Source: an uncultured Bacteroidota bacterium (GTDB lineage: Bacteria; Bacteroidota; Bacteroidia; 2-12-FULL-35-15). From it: a stretch of 64,000 nucleotides of DNA. The notes under the pieces are model-generated. The model saw nothing but the letters and a program-made list of their open reading frames with translations. It did not search any database and had not been told where the DNA came from. The position numbers and the translations under genes are program-made. The DNA lies in contig CAIYIS010000007.1 in the NCBI GenBank assembly GCA_903926385.1, positions 135,614-199,613 of the forward strand, given 5' to 3'. Shown in pieces: positions 7,526 through 16,796 of this stretch (the first letter of the stretch is position 1; each line of letters opens with the position of its first letter).

Positions 7526-10459
7526 TTATTTTATCGGAAACACTTCATATATCACCTGCTGTATCTTGGTTCGTATTCCTGATTTTGCAAGTTTGTTGTC
7601 TTCTGCATCCGGATTAACCCTATTTGATAAAAACACATAAACAGTTCCGTTAACAGGGTCGGCCCAGGTTAAAGTGCCAGTGAAGCCGGAATGACCAAAG
7701 CTTTCGGGGCTACAGTAAATACTTACCGGACTTTCTTTACCAGCCGACATTTCAGGTTTGTCAAATCCCATTCCTCTTCTGTTATCAAAGCAGAATTGGC
7801 ACTTTGTAAATTCTCTAACAGTTGATGAATCAATATAACGTTGTCCTCCGTAAGAGCCATTATTCATATACATTTGCATCAGAACAGCCAAATCATTAGC
7901 ATCCGAAAATAAACCGGCATGGCCTCCAACACCGCCCAACATGGCCGCTCCCTGGTCGTGTACATCGCCTCTTAAAAGTTGTTTTCTGAATTTTTTGTCC
8001 AATTCAGTTGGCACAATACGGCTGGTGTCAAATCTGTTTCTTGGTTTGTATCCCATTGTTGTAAGCCCCAGCGGAGCATAAAATGTTTTTGAAGCATACT
8101 CATCTTCAGTGGCAGATGTCGTTTGTTCAATAATTTTTTTTAAGAAGTAATATCCCAAATCGCTGTACAAAAATTTCCCTTTATCTTTTATCGGTGAAGC
8201 TATAATCTGCTTGTAAATGCTGTCTTCATAATTCTTATTAATATATAAATTTTCGGCTACACGCTTAGTGTATACATCGGTTTGTGTTTTGTTATAAACG
8301 GCTTTGTCGTATTCGCCTTTGTTCATAGTCTTTTTCCAAAACGGAATCCATTCTTTAAGGCCAGCCTGATGCGCCATCATCTCACGAATAACAATATTTT
8401 CTTTATTGCTGCCTTTTAGATATGGCAAATAAGTAACAAGTTTTTCATTCACATTAATTTTCTTTTCATCGGTTAGTTTCATTACACAAGGAGTGGAAGC
8501 ACCAATTTTGGTAACCGATGCCAAGTCATAAATGTCGTCATTTTTAACTTTTTCTTTTTTAGAATACGTATGATATCCGAACGATTTCTGATAAATTACA
8601 TTTCCATCTTTGGCAATAAATATCTGGCATCCCGGATACACTTTGTCCTTTATCCCTTTCAAAGCAATTGTATCAATTTTAGCAAATGCCTTCGAGTCTA
8701 TACCCAATTCTTCGGGTATGGTATATTTAAATCGTACAGCTTTTGTGGTAATTCCTGTACCTACTTTAAAATAATTACTAGCTGTAACAGGTAGTTTTCC
8801 GGTAGCAGCAACTCCACCAAAAATTAATTGTGCTGCATAAGTCTCACTCCATTCAGTATCTTCATAACTCATCACTATTGCATCGGCAAACTGAATACTG
8901 TCCGTTTTAGCAAGTATATAAGGGTTTGCAGGTATATTTACTATCAATTTACTTTGATGCATAATAGATTTAAGCATCGACATTTGTAATGCACTTAGTC
9001 CAAAATCTTTTTCTGGTTTGTTGTTGGTACTGCTCAATTGTACAATCACAAGATTATAATTCTTTAGTTCAGTTAACAAAGTATCGTATGTTTCTCTTTT
9101 GGCCTCTTTATCAACTGTGAAAGGCATTATCCCGGCATAGTTTCCCAGCATTTTCTGAAACACGTTCACCTCTTTTCCTCCAAGCGAAAGTGAAGCTATG
9201 CGCAGAGTGTCCAGTTTTTTTAAAGGAATAATTTCGTTTTTGTTTTGAAGTAATGTAAGCGAAGCTTCCGTTAGTTTGCGATTAAGAACTTCTGCACTTA
9301 TCGTATTCAGGTCGCTATAAAGGTTTTTGGTTTTTATTTTTGTGTAATGATTTAGCCCGGACCATTGCTTTGCTAATAGTATCTTCATGCATCGCTTGTC
9401 TATTTCTTCCTGCGATACTAGCCCACTATCAATTGCTTCTTTTATTTTTTTGATAGCCGTTGGAACATCTTCAGGAAACAACATAACATCATTACCTGCC
9501 AGCAAAGCCTTCAATTCAACTTCGCCCGGTTTGTAAAATTTGGAAACACCTTTCATGTTTAAAGCATCAGTAAAAACAAGTCCCTTGAAACCTAGTGTGT
9601 CTTTTAATAAACCAGTAACAATTCGTTTGGTAAGTGTTGAGGGTTGATTAGGTGTGGTGTCGAGTGCCGGAATGGAGAGGTGAGCCACCATAACACTGCC
9701 GAGCCCCTGAGCAATGAGTTGACGAAATGGATATAATTCCAGAGTGTCCAGTCGGGTGCGCGAGGCTTTAATAGTAGGAAGTGTTTTATGCGAATCGCTG
9801 TCTGTATCGCCATGTCCCGGAAAATGTTTTGCATTTGCCAGCACCCCGTTATCCTGCATTCCTTTCATATACATCATTGCTTTCGAAGCTACATTGTATT
9901 TGTTTTCGCCAAACGAGCGCATACCAATTACAGGATTAAGAGGATTGTTGTTTATATCAGCATCAGGTGCAAAGTTTATTTGCATTCCCATTCGCTTGCA
10001 CTGACGGGCTATTTCGACTCCCATCTTATAAATGAGCGAATCATTTTGAATCGCTCCTAATGTCATCTGTCGAGGAAAACGAATGGTGCTGTCAAGTCTC
10101 ATCGATAATCCCCATTCTGCATCCATAGCCACAAATAGCGGCACTTTAGACATTGCCTGATATTGATTAGTAAGTAAAGCTTGACGAACAGGGCCTCCCT
10201 GAAAGAAAATAAGTCCTCCAATTTTATTTTCTTTAATGAGTTTTTTTATCTCTTTGATATGGGCTTTGTCCTTGTTGGAATAAGCTGCCACCATAAATAG
10301 TTGCCCTATTCTTTCTTCAGGTGTCATGGTTTTAAATACCGAATCTGCCCATCGGGAATTGCCATCATAAAACACAGGATTCTGTACCAAGGTTTTGTTT
10401 ATAAAACCATACGAAAGAACAGTAAGTAAAGAAAGTATAGCGAGATGAATCTTTTTCAT
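7526..10459 (-). CDS. Glycoside hydrolase family 3 / serine hydrolase (beta-lactamase fold) fusion
   Basis: With the start at 10459 (nine codons inside the longest frame, directly before a clear signal peptide MKKIHLAILSLLTVLSYGF) this is a 977-residue exported protein. The first half is a NagZ-like GH3 beta-N-acetylhexosaminidase: MAAYSNKD-like core, KHFPGHGDTDSDSHKTLP (the Asp-His dyad loop of NagZ) and GLVFTDALNMKG with the Asp nucleophile at about residue 298. A GH3 C-terminal alpha/beta domain follows. The last 390 residues are a class-C beta-lactamase/transpeptidase-like domain with SVTK (Ser-x-x-Lys), YSDLGYYFL (Tyr motif) and HSGFTGT in the KTG position. Both domains suggest cell-wall peptidoglycan turnover in the periplasm; the exact substrate is inferred. 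Known GH3-serine hydrolase fusions occur in Bacteroidota. Confidence 0.9.
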   Translation of the reverse strand: MKKIHLAILSLLTVLSYGFINKTLVQNPVFYDGNSRWADSVFKTMTPEERIGQLFMVAAYSNKDKAHIKEIKKLIKENKIGGLIFFQGGPVRQALLTNQYQAMSKVPLFVAMDAEWGLSMRLDSTIRFPRQMTLGAIQNDSLIYKMGVEIARQCKRMGMQINFAPDADINNNPLNPVIGMRSFGENKYNVASKAMMYMKGMQDNGVLANAKHFPGHGDTDSDSHKTLPTIKASRTRLDTLELYPFRQLIAQGLGSVMVAHLSIPALDTTPNQPSTLTKRIVTGLLKDTLGFKGLVFTDALNMKGVSKFYKPGEVELKALLAGNDVMLFPEDVPTAIKKIKEAIDSGLVSQEEIDKRCMKILLAKQWSGLNHYTKIKTKNLYSDLNTISAEVLNRKLTEASLTLLQNKNEIIPLKKLDTLRIASLSLGGKEVNVFQKMLGNYAGIMPFTVDKEAKRETYDTLLTELKNYNLVIVQLSSTNNKPEKDFGLSALQMSMLKSIMHQSKLIVNIPANPYILAKTDSIQFADAIVMSYEDTEWSETYAAQLIFGGVAATGKLPVTASNYFKVGTGITTKAVRFKYTIPEELGIDSKAFAKIDTIALKGIKDKVYPGCQIFIAKDGNVIYQKSFGYHTYSKKEKVKNDDIYDLASVTKIGASTPCVMKLTDEKKINVNEKLVTYLPYLKGSNKENIVIREMMAHQAGLKEWIPFWKKTMNKGEYDKAVYNKTQTDVYTKRVAENLYINKNYEDSIYKQIIASPIKDKGKFLYSDLGYYFLKKIIEQTTSATEDEYASKTFYAPLGLTTMGYKPRNRFDTSRIVPTELDKKFRKQLLRGDVHDQGAAMLGGVGGHAGLFSDANDLAVLMQMYMNNGSYGGQRYIDSSTVREFTKCQFCFDNRRGMGFDKPEMSAGKESPVSIYCSPESFGHSGFTGTLTWADPVNGTVYVFLSNRVNPDAEDNKLAKSGIRTKIQQVIYEVFPIK

Positions 10460-10628
10460 TTTAGTAGTTAAATTGTATAAAAACAATGTGATAAAATTAC
10501 CTTTAATACACCCCCTATTCTGAATTGAATTCTTAACTTTTCAACTTTGATTTGTTGATTGAAACTAAGACTGCATTCGCTACCCTATGTTGTATATTCC
10601 TATTTTCGTACAATTCATGTTTTCAAAA

Positions 10629-10988
10629 ATGTATAAAAGAATATTTAATTTAATGGTATTAATGATTAGTGTGCTAATCGTTAATTTGCTTACCAGTTAT
10701 ATTACTCACCGTATTGTGCATTACAAAACCGATATCAATCCTTATAAATTCACAGCCATTGCTATGTTTGCACTTGTATTTATTCTGGTTCCTTCTTACC
10801 GTTATATGAGTTCAAAAATTGAGGTTCTTGTGGCACGTTTTCTTGTTTCGGGTACTAATTCGTTGGGTAAAACTTTAGGTTTACTATTTTCATTTTCACT
10901 AGTGGCAGGTGTGTTGTTCCTAATATACCTCTACCATTGGTTTAATATAAATGTATTCGATTTACTTTCGACTTCCACCCTAAAGTAA
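10629..10988 (+). CDS. Small integral membrane protein
   Basis: From the ATG at 10629 this encodes about 119 residues; the frame is open back to an ATG at 10587, giving 133. Three hydrophobic segments are visible: MVLMISVLIVNLLTSYIT, FTAIAMFALVFILVPSY and LLFSFSLVAGVLFLIYLY. No motif is recognised. It is divergent from the GH3 gene and lies 236 bases before fhs. It may be an ordinary small inner-membrane protein; I cannot assign a role. Confidence 0.6.
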   Translation: MYKRIFNLMVLMISVLIVNLLTSYITHRIVHYKTDINPYKFTAIAMFALVFILVPSYRYMSSKIEVLVARFLVSGTNSLGKTLGLLFSFSLVAGVLFLIYLYHWFNINVFDLLSTSTLK

Positions 10989-11169
10989 TTGCGTTTTTTC
11001 ATTTGAAATTAAACACTGTTATTAATTGTCATTATTTATTTGACTTTTCTTTCTTAATAACACTTTGCTTACTATCCCCTTCTTATCAGCATTAATTTAC
11101 GACTGTAGTTTATTTAACTTACATGACTAAAATCATCTTTTATTTTACGAAAATGGATTTGAATAGTAC

Positions 11170-11177
11170 TACATTTG
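11170..11177 (+). promoter_or_regulatory. Bacteroidota -7 box for fhs
   Basis: TACATTTG is a full match to TAnnTTTG, 47 bases before the fhs ATG. The -33 element is not clear. Confidence 0.45.
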
Positions 11178-11224
11178 GAACTTGAAAATTAAAATATAAA
11201 CCTTTTAAAATTGTAAAATTTATT

Positions 11225-12907
11225 ATGGCAAATGCAGTACCCTCAGACTTAGACATTGCACAAAGTGCAAAAATCAGACACATTAATGAAATAGCTGCCA
11301 AATTAGGCATCGCTGTTGACGACTTGGAACATTTTGGAAAATACAAAGCCAAGTTGCCATTGACATTAATTGATGAAGAAAAAATCAAGCAACACAAATT
11401 GGTTTTAGTTACTGCCATTAGTCCAACACCTGCCGGTGAAGGAAAAACAACAACATCTATCGGATTAACCGAAGGGTTAAATATAATTGGTAAAAAAACA
11501 ACTGTTGTATTACGCGAGCCTTCATTAGGGCCTGTCTTCGGTATCAAAGGAGGAGCTGCAGGTGGAGGTTATTCACAAGTAATTCCAATGGAAGATATCA
11601 ACTTGCATTTTACAGGTGACTTTTCTGCAATCGAAAAAGCAAATAACTTATTGGCAGCTTTGATTGATAATAACATTCAAAACAAAACACGTAATCTAAA
11701 TATTGATGCACGTACTGTAGTTTGGAAACGTGTGATGGACATGAACGACCGTGCTTTGCGTAACATTGTTATAGGTCTTGGAGGAACCACAAACGGAACA
11801 CCGCGTCAGGATGGATTTAATATCACACCAGCTTCCGAAGTAATGGCTATTTTGTGTATGTCAAAAAACATTGAAGACCTAAAAACAAAGCTTGGAAATA
11901 TCTTTGTTGGATATACATTCGAAGGGAAACCAGTATTTGCAAGAGATTTGAATGCACAAGGAGCGATGGCAATTTTGTTGAAAGATGCTATCAAGCCAAA
12001 CCTTGTTCAAACCTTAGAGGGTAACCCAGCCATCATTCACGGAGGGCCGTTTGCTAATATTGCACAAGGAACCAACACCATCATTGCTACAAAAATGGGA
12101 TTGTCATTAGCCGATTATGTGGTTACTGAAGCAGGTTTTGGTGCTGATTTAGGTGCCGAAAAATTCATGAACATTAAATGTGGTTATGCCGGATTAAAAC
12201 CAAATGCAGTAGTGCTTGTAGCTACTATCAGAGCGCTGCGTCATCACGGTGGAGCTAAAAAGGAAGAGTACAACACGCCTAATTTAGAGCGTGTGAAAAA
12301 AGGTTTCGAAAACTTAGAAAAGCATGTTGAAAACATCTTGAAATTTGGAATCAAACCTGTGGTTGCTATCAATAGTTTCATCAGCGATTCTAAAGAAGAA
12401 ATTGATTTCATCAAATCTGAATGTGCTAAGTTTGGTGTGGATGCTGTTGTTTCAGAATGCTGGGCAAAAGGCGGAGCTGGAACCACCGACCTTGCCAAAG
12501 CGGTAGTTAAAGTTGTCGACAGTGGTGAAAATAATTTCAAACCTTTATATGATTGGAATTTATCGGTAGAAGAAAAAATCAAAATTATAGCTACCGAAAT
12601 TTATGGAGCTGATAGTGTTGAATACTCTGCAAAAGCACGTGCCGGCTTAAAAACCATCAATGCGCTTGGCTATGATAAATTGCCTATTTGTATGGCTAAA
12701 ACACAAAAATCTTTGTCAGATAATGAATTCAAAATTGGCCGACCACGTAACTTCAGTGTTACCGTTCGTGAATTTGAGTTTGCTGCTGGTGCTGGTTTTG
12801 TAATTCCTATTCTTGGCGAAATGATGCGTATGCCCGGCTTACCTGTTACTCCAGCTTCCGAAGGTATGGATATAGATGCAAACGGTAAAATAACCGGATT
12901 GTCATAA
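11225..12907 (+). CDS. fhs: Formate--tetrahydrofolate ligase
   Basis: This 560-residue protein is a complete ATP-dependent formyl-THF synthetase, which joins formate to tetrahydrofolate to make 10-formyl-THF. The ATP-binding loop TPAGEGKTTTSIGLTEGL (about residues 63-80), LREPSLGPVFGIKGGAAGGGYSQ in part (98-120), NLHFTGDFSAI, PRQDGFNIT, EAGFGADLGAEKF and the C-terminal GEMMRMPGLPV are all present and the length is normal for the family. It stands immediately upstream of formate dehydrogenase genes, so formate oxidation or CO2 reduction and folate one-carbon charging are probably linked. It has its own -7 box. Confidence 0.97.
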   Translation: MANAVPSDLDIAQSAKIRHINEIAAKLGIAVDDLEHFGKYKAKLPLTLIDEEKIKQHKLVLVTAISPTPAGEGKTTTSIGLTEGLNIIGKKTTVVLREPSLGPVFGIKGGAAGGGYSQVIPMEDINLHFTGDFSAIEKANNLLAALIDNNIQNKTRNLNIDARTVVWKRVMDMNDRALRNIVIGLGGTTNGTPRQDGFNITPASEVMAILCMSKNIEDLKTKLGNIFVGYTFEGKPVFARDLNAQGAMAILLKDAIKPNLVQTLEGNPAIIHGGPFANIAQGTNTIIATKMGLSLADYVVTEAGFGADLGAEKFMNIKCGYAGLKPNAVVLVATIRALRHHGGAKKEEYNTPNLERVKKGFENLEKHVENILKFGIKPVVAINSFISDSKEEIDFIKSECAKFGVDAVVSECWAKGGAGTTDLAKAVVKVVDSGENNFKPLYDWNLSVEEKIKIIATEIYGADSVEYSAKARAGLKTINALGYDKLPICMAKTQKSLSDNEFKIGRPRNFSVTVREFEFAAGAGFVIPILGEMMRMPGLPVTPASEGMDIDANGKITGLS

Positions 12908-12927
12908 TTTATTTAGTAAAGCATATA

Positions 12928-12960
12928 CTATCCCTGTTCCTTAAAAAGAAACAGGGGTAG
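12928..12960. terminator. Hairpin between fhs and the formate dehydrogenase genes
   Basis: CTATCCCTGTT (12928-12938) pairs with AACAGGGGTAG (12950-12960) with at most one mismatch. No T-run follows at once, so it may be a weak terminator or a processing/attenuation structure. It suggests that fhs is at least partly separated from the nuoE-like gene. Confidence 0.5.
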
Positions 12961-12978
12961 CGTATGGTCATATTATAC

Positions 12979-13004
12979 TTTATGTCTTACTGCCTTTGCG
13001 GCAA
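12979..13004 (+). repeat. Diverged copy of the dispersed GCCTTTGTGGC-type repeat
   Basis: The stretch CTTTATGTCTTACTGCCTTTGCGGCA resembles the right half of the palindromic repeat at 24015-24088 (CTTAGTGCCTTAGCGCCTTTGTGGCA). It lies just before the nuoE-like gene. Confidence 0.4.
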
Positions 13005-13021
13005 AAAATAATATAATTTAA

Positions 13022-13546
13022 ATGGCAAAAGTTGAAAAGTGTTCTTGCGGTACTGATGAAGAAGGGTTGCTCGAACGATTAACAGAAATCATTAATACCT
13101 TAAAGGATAAACCGGGCGCTTTAATTCCCGTTCTTCAGGCCACACAAAGTCTCTTTGGCTTTATTCCTCAGGAAGCCATTCTCAAAATCTCCGAGATGCT
13201 CAACGAGCCATTATCAAAAGTATATGGAGTCATCACTTTTTATTCTTTCTTTTCTCTCAAACCTCGTGGCAAATATGTAATTCGTGTTTGCCTTGGTACC
13301 GCTTGTTATGTGCAGGGAGCAAACGAAATTCTAACCGCCCTCAAACAACAGTTAAGTGTCGAAATAGGAGAAACCACTCCCGACAAACTTTTTACTCTTG
13401 ATGTCGGGCGATGCTTCGGAGCATGTGGTTTAGCTCCTGTTATTATGGTCAATGATGACGTTCATCAATGGGTAAAACCCTCAGATGTAAAAAAGATTTT
13501 AGGAACCTACTCAAGACGTAAAGTAGTAAATAAGGAGGAGGAATAA
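13022..13546 (+). CDS. NuoE-like [2Fe-2S] subunit of NAD-linked formate dehydrogenase (set 1)
   Basis: This 174-residue protein has the NuoE/HndA fold: a helical N-domain (PGALIPVLQATQSLFGFIP, LSKVYGVITFYSFF) and a thioredoxin-like domain with the four 2Fe-2S ligands Cys90 and Cys95 (VCLGTACYVQG) and Cys131 and Cys135 (CFGACGLAP). In soluble formate dehydrogenases and HydABC-type hydrogenases this subunit transfers electrons next to the NuoF-like flavin subunit. Its TAA overlaps the ATG of the next gene (TAATG), indicating translational coupling. The partner catalytic subunit is probably the FdhA at 21255, displaced by an insert; a hydrogenase partner is possible but none is visible here. Confidence 0.92.
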   Translation: MAKVEKCSCGTDEEGLLERLTEIINTLKDKPGALIPVLQATQSLFGFIPQEAILKISEMLNEPLSKVYGVITFYSFFSLKPRGKYVIRVCLGTACYVQGANEILTALKQQLSVEIGETTPDKLFTLDVGRCFGACGLAPVIMVNDDVHQWVKPSDVKKILGTYSRRKVVNKEEE

Positions 13547-15411
13547 TGGAAGACACAATCAAAAATACTCATTCAATAAAAAATGCAGAAGAGCTGAATG
13601 CCCTTCAAAGCAAGCTTACTTCGAGCAAAGAATTCAATTCCGAAAAAATCTACATCTGTGCCGGTGGAGGTTGTATCGCTTCTGGTTCCATGAAAGTAAA
13701 AGATGCTTTTGTCAAACAAATTGCAGAATCAAAACTCAACGGAACCATCGAAGTGATGGAAACCGGTTGCCTTGGCCCTTGTGCACTTGGCCCTGTAGTG
13801 GTCATTGGTAAAGACGACACATTTTATCAAAGTGTGCGTGCCCAAGATGTAAAAGACATCATCGAAAATCATTTAGTAGGTGGTCAGGTAGTGCCTCATC
13901 TCCTTCATTTGGTGGGCGACACCAGAGTAGCCAAAAAATCAGAACTTCCCTTTTATAAAAATCAAGACAAGAAAGTTCTTCGAAACTGCGGAAAAATAAA
14001 TCCGGTTAAAATAGAAGATTACATTGCCTGCGGAGGCTACCAAGCCCTCAGCAAAGCATTATCCTCCATGACAGCCGAAACAGTAATCAACGAAGTCACA
14101 GCATCAGGTCTACGAGGTAGGGGAGGAGCAGGATTCCCTACAGGAACCAAATGGGGCTTTGCACGCAAATATCAGGATGACGAAAAGTATATTCTTTGCA
14201 ATGCCGATGAAGGCGACCCGGGCGCTTTTATGGACAGAAGCATTCTCGAAGGCGACCCTCATTCCGTTATCGAAGGCATGGCCATCGGAGCCTTTGCCAT
14301 TGGCAGTTCTCAAGGCTATGTATATGTCCGGGCCGAATATCCTTTAGCTGTCGAGCGTTTGCAAATCGCCATCGATCAGGCACGTGCTTATGGCCTCCTT
14401 GGTCACCATATCTTTGGTACCGCTTTCAATTTCGATTTGGAGATTCGTAAAGGTTCTGGAGCATTTGTATGTGGCGAAGAAACCGCACTCATCACTTCCA
14501 TCGAAGGAAACCGTGGCGAACCTCGTCCTCGCCCTCCTTTCCCTGCCGAAAAAGGATTATGGAACAAACCCACCGTCCTCAACAACGTTGAAACCTTTTC
14601 AAACATTCCTTTACTCATCAATCAGGGAGGACTTAAGTTTGCCGAAACAGGCACAGATAAAAGTAAAGGCACAAAAATATTTGCACTTGCCGGAACAGTT
14701 AATATTTCCGGTCTTGTCGAAGTCCCTGTCGGTACACCTTTGCGCAAACTCGTTTACGACATCGGTGGCGGAATCTCCACAGGCAAACCCTACAAAGCAG
14801 CACAAATAGGTGGCCCATCCGGAGGATGTATCCCTGCCGAACACCTCGATGTTCCTCTCGATTACGAATCCCTAAACAAACTCGGAGCCATCATGGGTAG
14901 CGGTGGTTTAATCGTTATGGACGAAAGCAGCTGTATGGTCGATGTCGCTCGTTTCTTTCTCGAGTTCGTACAAGACGAGTCCTGCGGAAAATGCGTTCCC
15001 TGCCGCGAAGGCACCGCTCGTATGAAACAAATTGTCGACCGCATTTGCCAAGGCCAAGGCCAAATGTCCGACCTCGATGAGCTCGAACGCCTCGCTGGCA
15101 CCGTCACCAACGCTTCCCTTTGCGGCCTCGGACAAACCGCACCCAATCCCGTCCTTAGCACCTTACGTCATTTCAAAGACGAATACATCGAACACATCCG
15201 CGATAAAAAATGCCGTACTGCCGTCTGCAAAGACTTAATCGTTTTCGAAATCCTCGATGCCTGCAACGGTTGCCAGTCCTGCAAAAAAGTATGTCCGGTC
15301 GAAGCCATACATGGCGAAAAAAAACAACACCACATCATCAATACCGACCTTTGTATTCGTTGCGGTCTTTGTTTAAGCACCTGTAAATTCGATGCCATTG
15401 TTAAATATTAA
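13546..15411 (+). CDS. NuoF-like NADH/FMN subunit with ferredoxin tail (set 1)
   Basis: This 621-residue subunit has, in order, a thioredoxin-like 2Fe-2S domain (CAGGGC near 38 and CLGPCALGP near 76), the NuoF core with GLRGRGGAGFPTG (FMN/NADH site), CNADEGDPGAFMDR and GAFVCGEETAL, the 4Fe-4S site ESCGKCVPCREG plus a later Cys in SLCGLGQ, and a C-terminal double-cluster ferredoxin (CNGCQSCKKVCP and CIRCGLCLSTCK). This is the HndC/HydB/FdsB type of diaphorase subunit that passes electrons between NAD(H), other clusters and the catalytic subunit. The extra ferredoxin tail is absent from the set-2 homologue at 25964, so the two complexes are not identical. The third codon positions become C-rich in the second half, unlike the AT-rich gene that follows. 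Confidence 0.93.
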   Translation: MEDTIKNTHSIKNAEELNALQSKLTSSKEFNSEKIYICAGGGCIASGSMKVKDAFVKQIAESKLNGTIEVMETGCLGPCALGPVVVIGKDDTFYQSVRAQDVKDIIENHLVGGQVVPHLLHLVGDTRVAKKSELPFYKNQDKKVLRNCGKINPVKIEDYIACGGYQALSKALSSMTAETVINEVTASGLRGRGGAGFPTGTKWGFARKYQDDEKYILCNADEGDPGAFMDRSILEGDPHSVIEGMAIGAFAIGSSQGYVYVRAEYPLAVERLQIAIDQARAYGLLGHHIFGTAFNFDLEIRKGSGAFVCGEETALITSIEGNRGEPRPRPPFPAEKGLWNKPTVLNNVETFSNIPLLINQGGLKFAETGTDKSKGTKIFALAGTVNISGLVEVPVGTPLRKLVYDIGGGISTGKPYKAAQIGGPSGGCIPAEHLDVPLDYESLNKLGAIMGSGGLIVMDESSCMVDVARFFLEFVQDESCGKCVPCREGTARMKQIVDRICQGQGQMSDLDELERLAGTVTNASLCGLGQTAPNPVLSTLRHFKDEYIEHIRDKKCRTAVCKDLIVFEILDACNGCQSCKKVCPVEAIHGEKKQHHIINTDLCIRCGLCLSTCKFDAIVKY

Positions 15412-15571
15412 TTTATATTTGTAAAACATTTAATGTTGATGATTTCACAATACTAACAGAGAACTTAATGTTTTCTGTCGTTTTATAACATAAATATTAG
15501 TTATCGATAATGCTAAGAATCTTGCTTTCTTGAAAAAGATGAACTAAACCTTCAGAACTAAATTTAATCAA

Positions 15572-16498
15572 ATGGAAAATATTACAACCTTAATCAAACA
15601 GACAATTAATAAGATTGAAAATACAAACCACAGAAAAAACCACTTGACTGGTGTTCCTTCTGGGTTGACAGAATTAGACATCATAACATCAGGTTGGCAG
15701 AAATCGGAATTAATAATTATTGGTGCACGACCCGCTGTTGGTAAAACTGCTTTAGCATTGAGTATTGCAAGAAATGCAGCTATAGACTACAGTAAATCCG
15801 TTGCTGTTTTTTCACTAAATGAAACAGCAATTCAACTTACAACAAGGCTTCTTTCTATTGAATCAGAAATATCTACTTATAAACTAAAAAAGGAAGTAAT
15901 AGATGAATTTGACTTGAAACAATTCAATTCAAAAATAAAGAAACTTGCTAAAGCTTCTTTATTTATTGATGATACACCGCATATGTTAGTTTCTGAAATG
16001 CGAATAAAAATATTGAAACTAAAAGAAAAACAAAATATAGATTTAATCATAATCGAAAATCTTGATGAAATTAAAGACGATTTACCTATAAAGCGTTCAC
16101 GAACACAAGAAGTTTCATCAATCACAAGTTCATTGAAAGCATTGGCAGAAGAATTAAACGTTCCAATTATTATTTTTACACAACTGAATCGTTCTGTTGA
16201 AAAGAACGAAAATTATATACCATCTACAATTGATATACCACATTACAAAGGAATAACAAGAAACGCATCAACAATTATGTTTCTTCACCGTCAAGAATAT
16301 TATGGTATTGAAGTTGACGAAAAGGGTAACTCAACAAAGGGTGTAGCTGAATTAATAATTGTACAACAAGACAATGAATTTTGTTTTGATACAGTTGTCA
16401 AACTAAAATATGAACCTATGAGATGTTATTTTTCGGATTACATAAATGAAAAGGAAACCCGCAAACATTCTAAAAAACAAAAAACAAGAAAAGTATAA
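15572..16498 (+). CDS. DnaB-helicase-like RecA-fold ATPase, degenerate and without N-domain
   Basis: This 308-residue protein matches only the C-terminal ATPase domain of the replicative helicase DnaB. It has the entry motif TGVPSGLTELD, Walker A GARPAVGKTA with Lys58, the region FSLNE where DnaB has FSLEM, Walker B LIIIENLDEI where DnaB has LIVIDYLQLI, the sensor TQLNRSVEK and the late motif IMFLHRQEYYG. The primase-binding N-domain is missing, the usual catalytic Glu is replaced by Asn83 (Glu is one place later), and the Walker B Asp is Glu162. It is therefore not the main replicative helicase; it may be a phage- or plasmid-derived relative or a repurposed ATPase. It is AT-rich and sits inside the split formate dehydrogenase region. 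Confidence 0.85.
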   Translation: MENITTLIKQTINKIENTNHRKNHLTGVPSGLTELDIITSGWQKSELIIIGARPAVGKTALALSIARNAAIDYSKSVAVFSLNETAIQLTTRLLSIESEISTYKLKKEVIDEFDLKQFNSKIKKLAKASLFIDDTPHMLVSEMRIKILKLKEKQNIDLIIIENLDEIKDDLPIKRSRTQEVSSITSSLKALAEELNVPIIIFTQLNRSVEKNENYIPSTIDIPHYKGITRNASTIMFLHRQEYYGIEVDEKGNSTKGVAELIIVQQDNEFCFDTVVKLKYEPMRCYFSDYINEKETRKHSKKQKTRKV

Positions 16499-16513
16499 TT
16501 TAAAACTAAAATT

Positions 16514-16777
16514 ATGGGACAGTTTATCAAAGTTGATTCTAATAGTAAGGTTCCAAATGGAGCTTCATGGCGTGGGAACGGGACAGCAGAAGTTGAAAGC
16601 GGGAGAGGACAATATATCTTTGTTGATTCTAATACAAAAGTTCCGAGTGGAGCTACTTGGCGAGGAGATGGATGGGCTGAAGTTGAAAAAGGAAGAGGAG
16701 AGTATTTTAATGTAGGTTCTAATACAAATGTTCCAAGTGGTGCAAAATGGCGAGGTGATGGATGGGCTGAACATTAA
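16514..16777 (+). CDS. Small protein of three 30-residue repeats, unknown
   Basis: The 87-residue product is Met plus two full 30-residue repeats and a shortened third one (26 residues). Each contains VDSNTKVPSGATWRGDGWAE-like sequence with conserved SN-VP-GA-WRG. There is no signal peptide or membrane segment. It starts 15 bases after the DnaB-like gene and is probably co-transcribed with it and with the gene after it. I do not recognise the repeat; the regular Gly/Trp/Asp pattern suggests a small beta-structured binding protein. The repeat structure at both protein and DNA level supports a real gene. Confidence 0.6.
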   Translation: MGQFIKVDSNSKVPNGASWRGNGTAEVESGRGQYIFVDSNTKVPSGATWRGDGWAEVEKGRGEYFNVGSNTNVPSGAKWRGDGWAEH

Positions 16778-16796
16778 AAAATTAAATAAGGAAACA

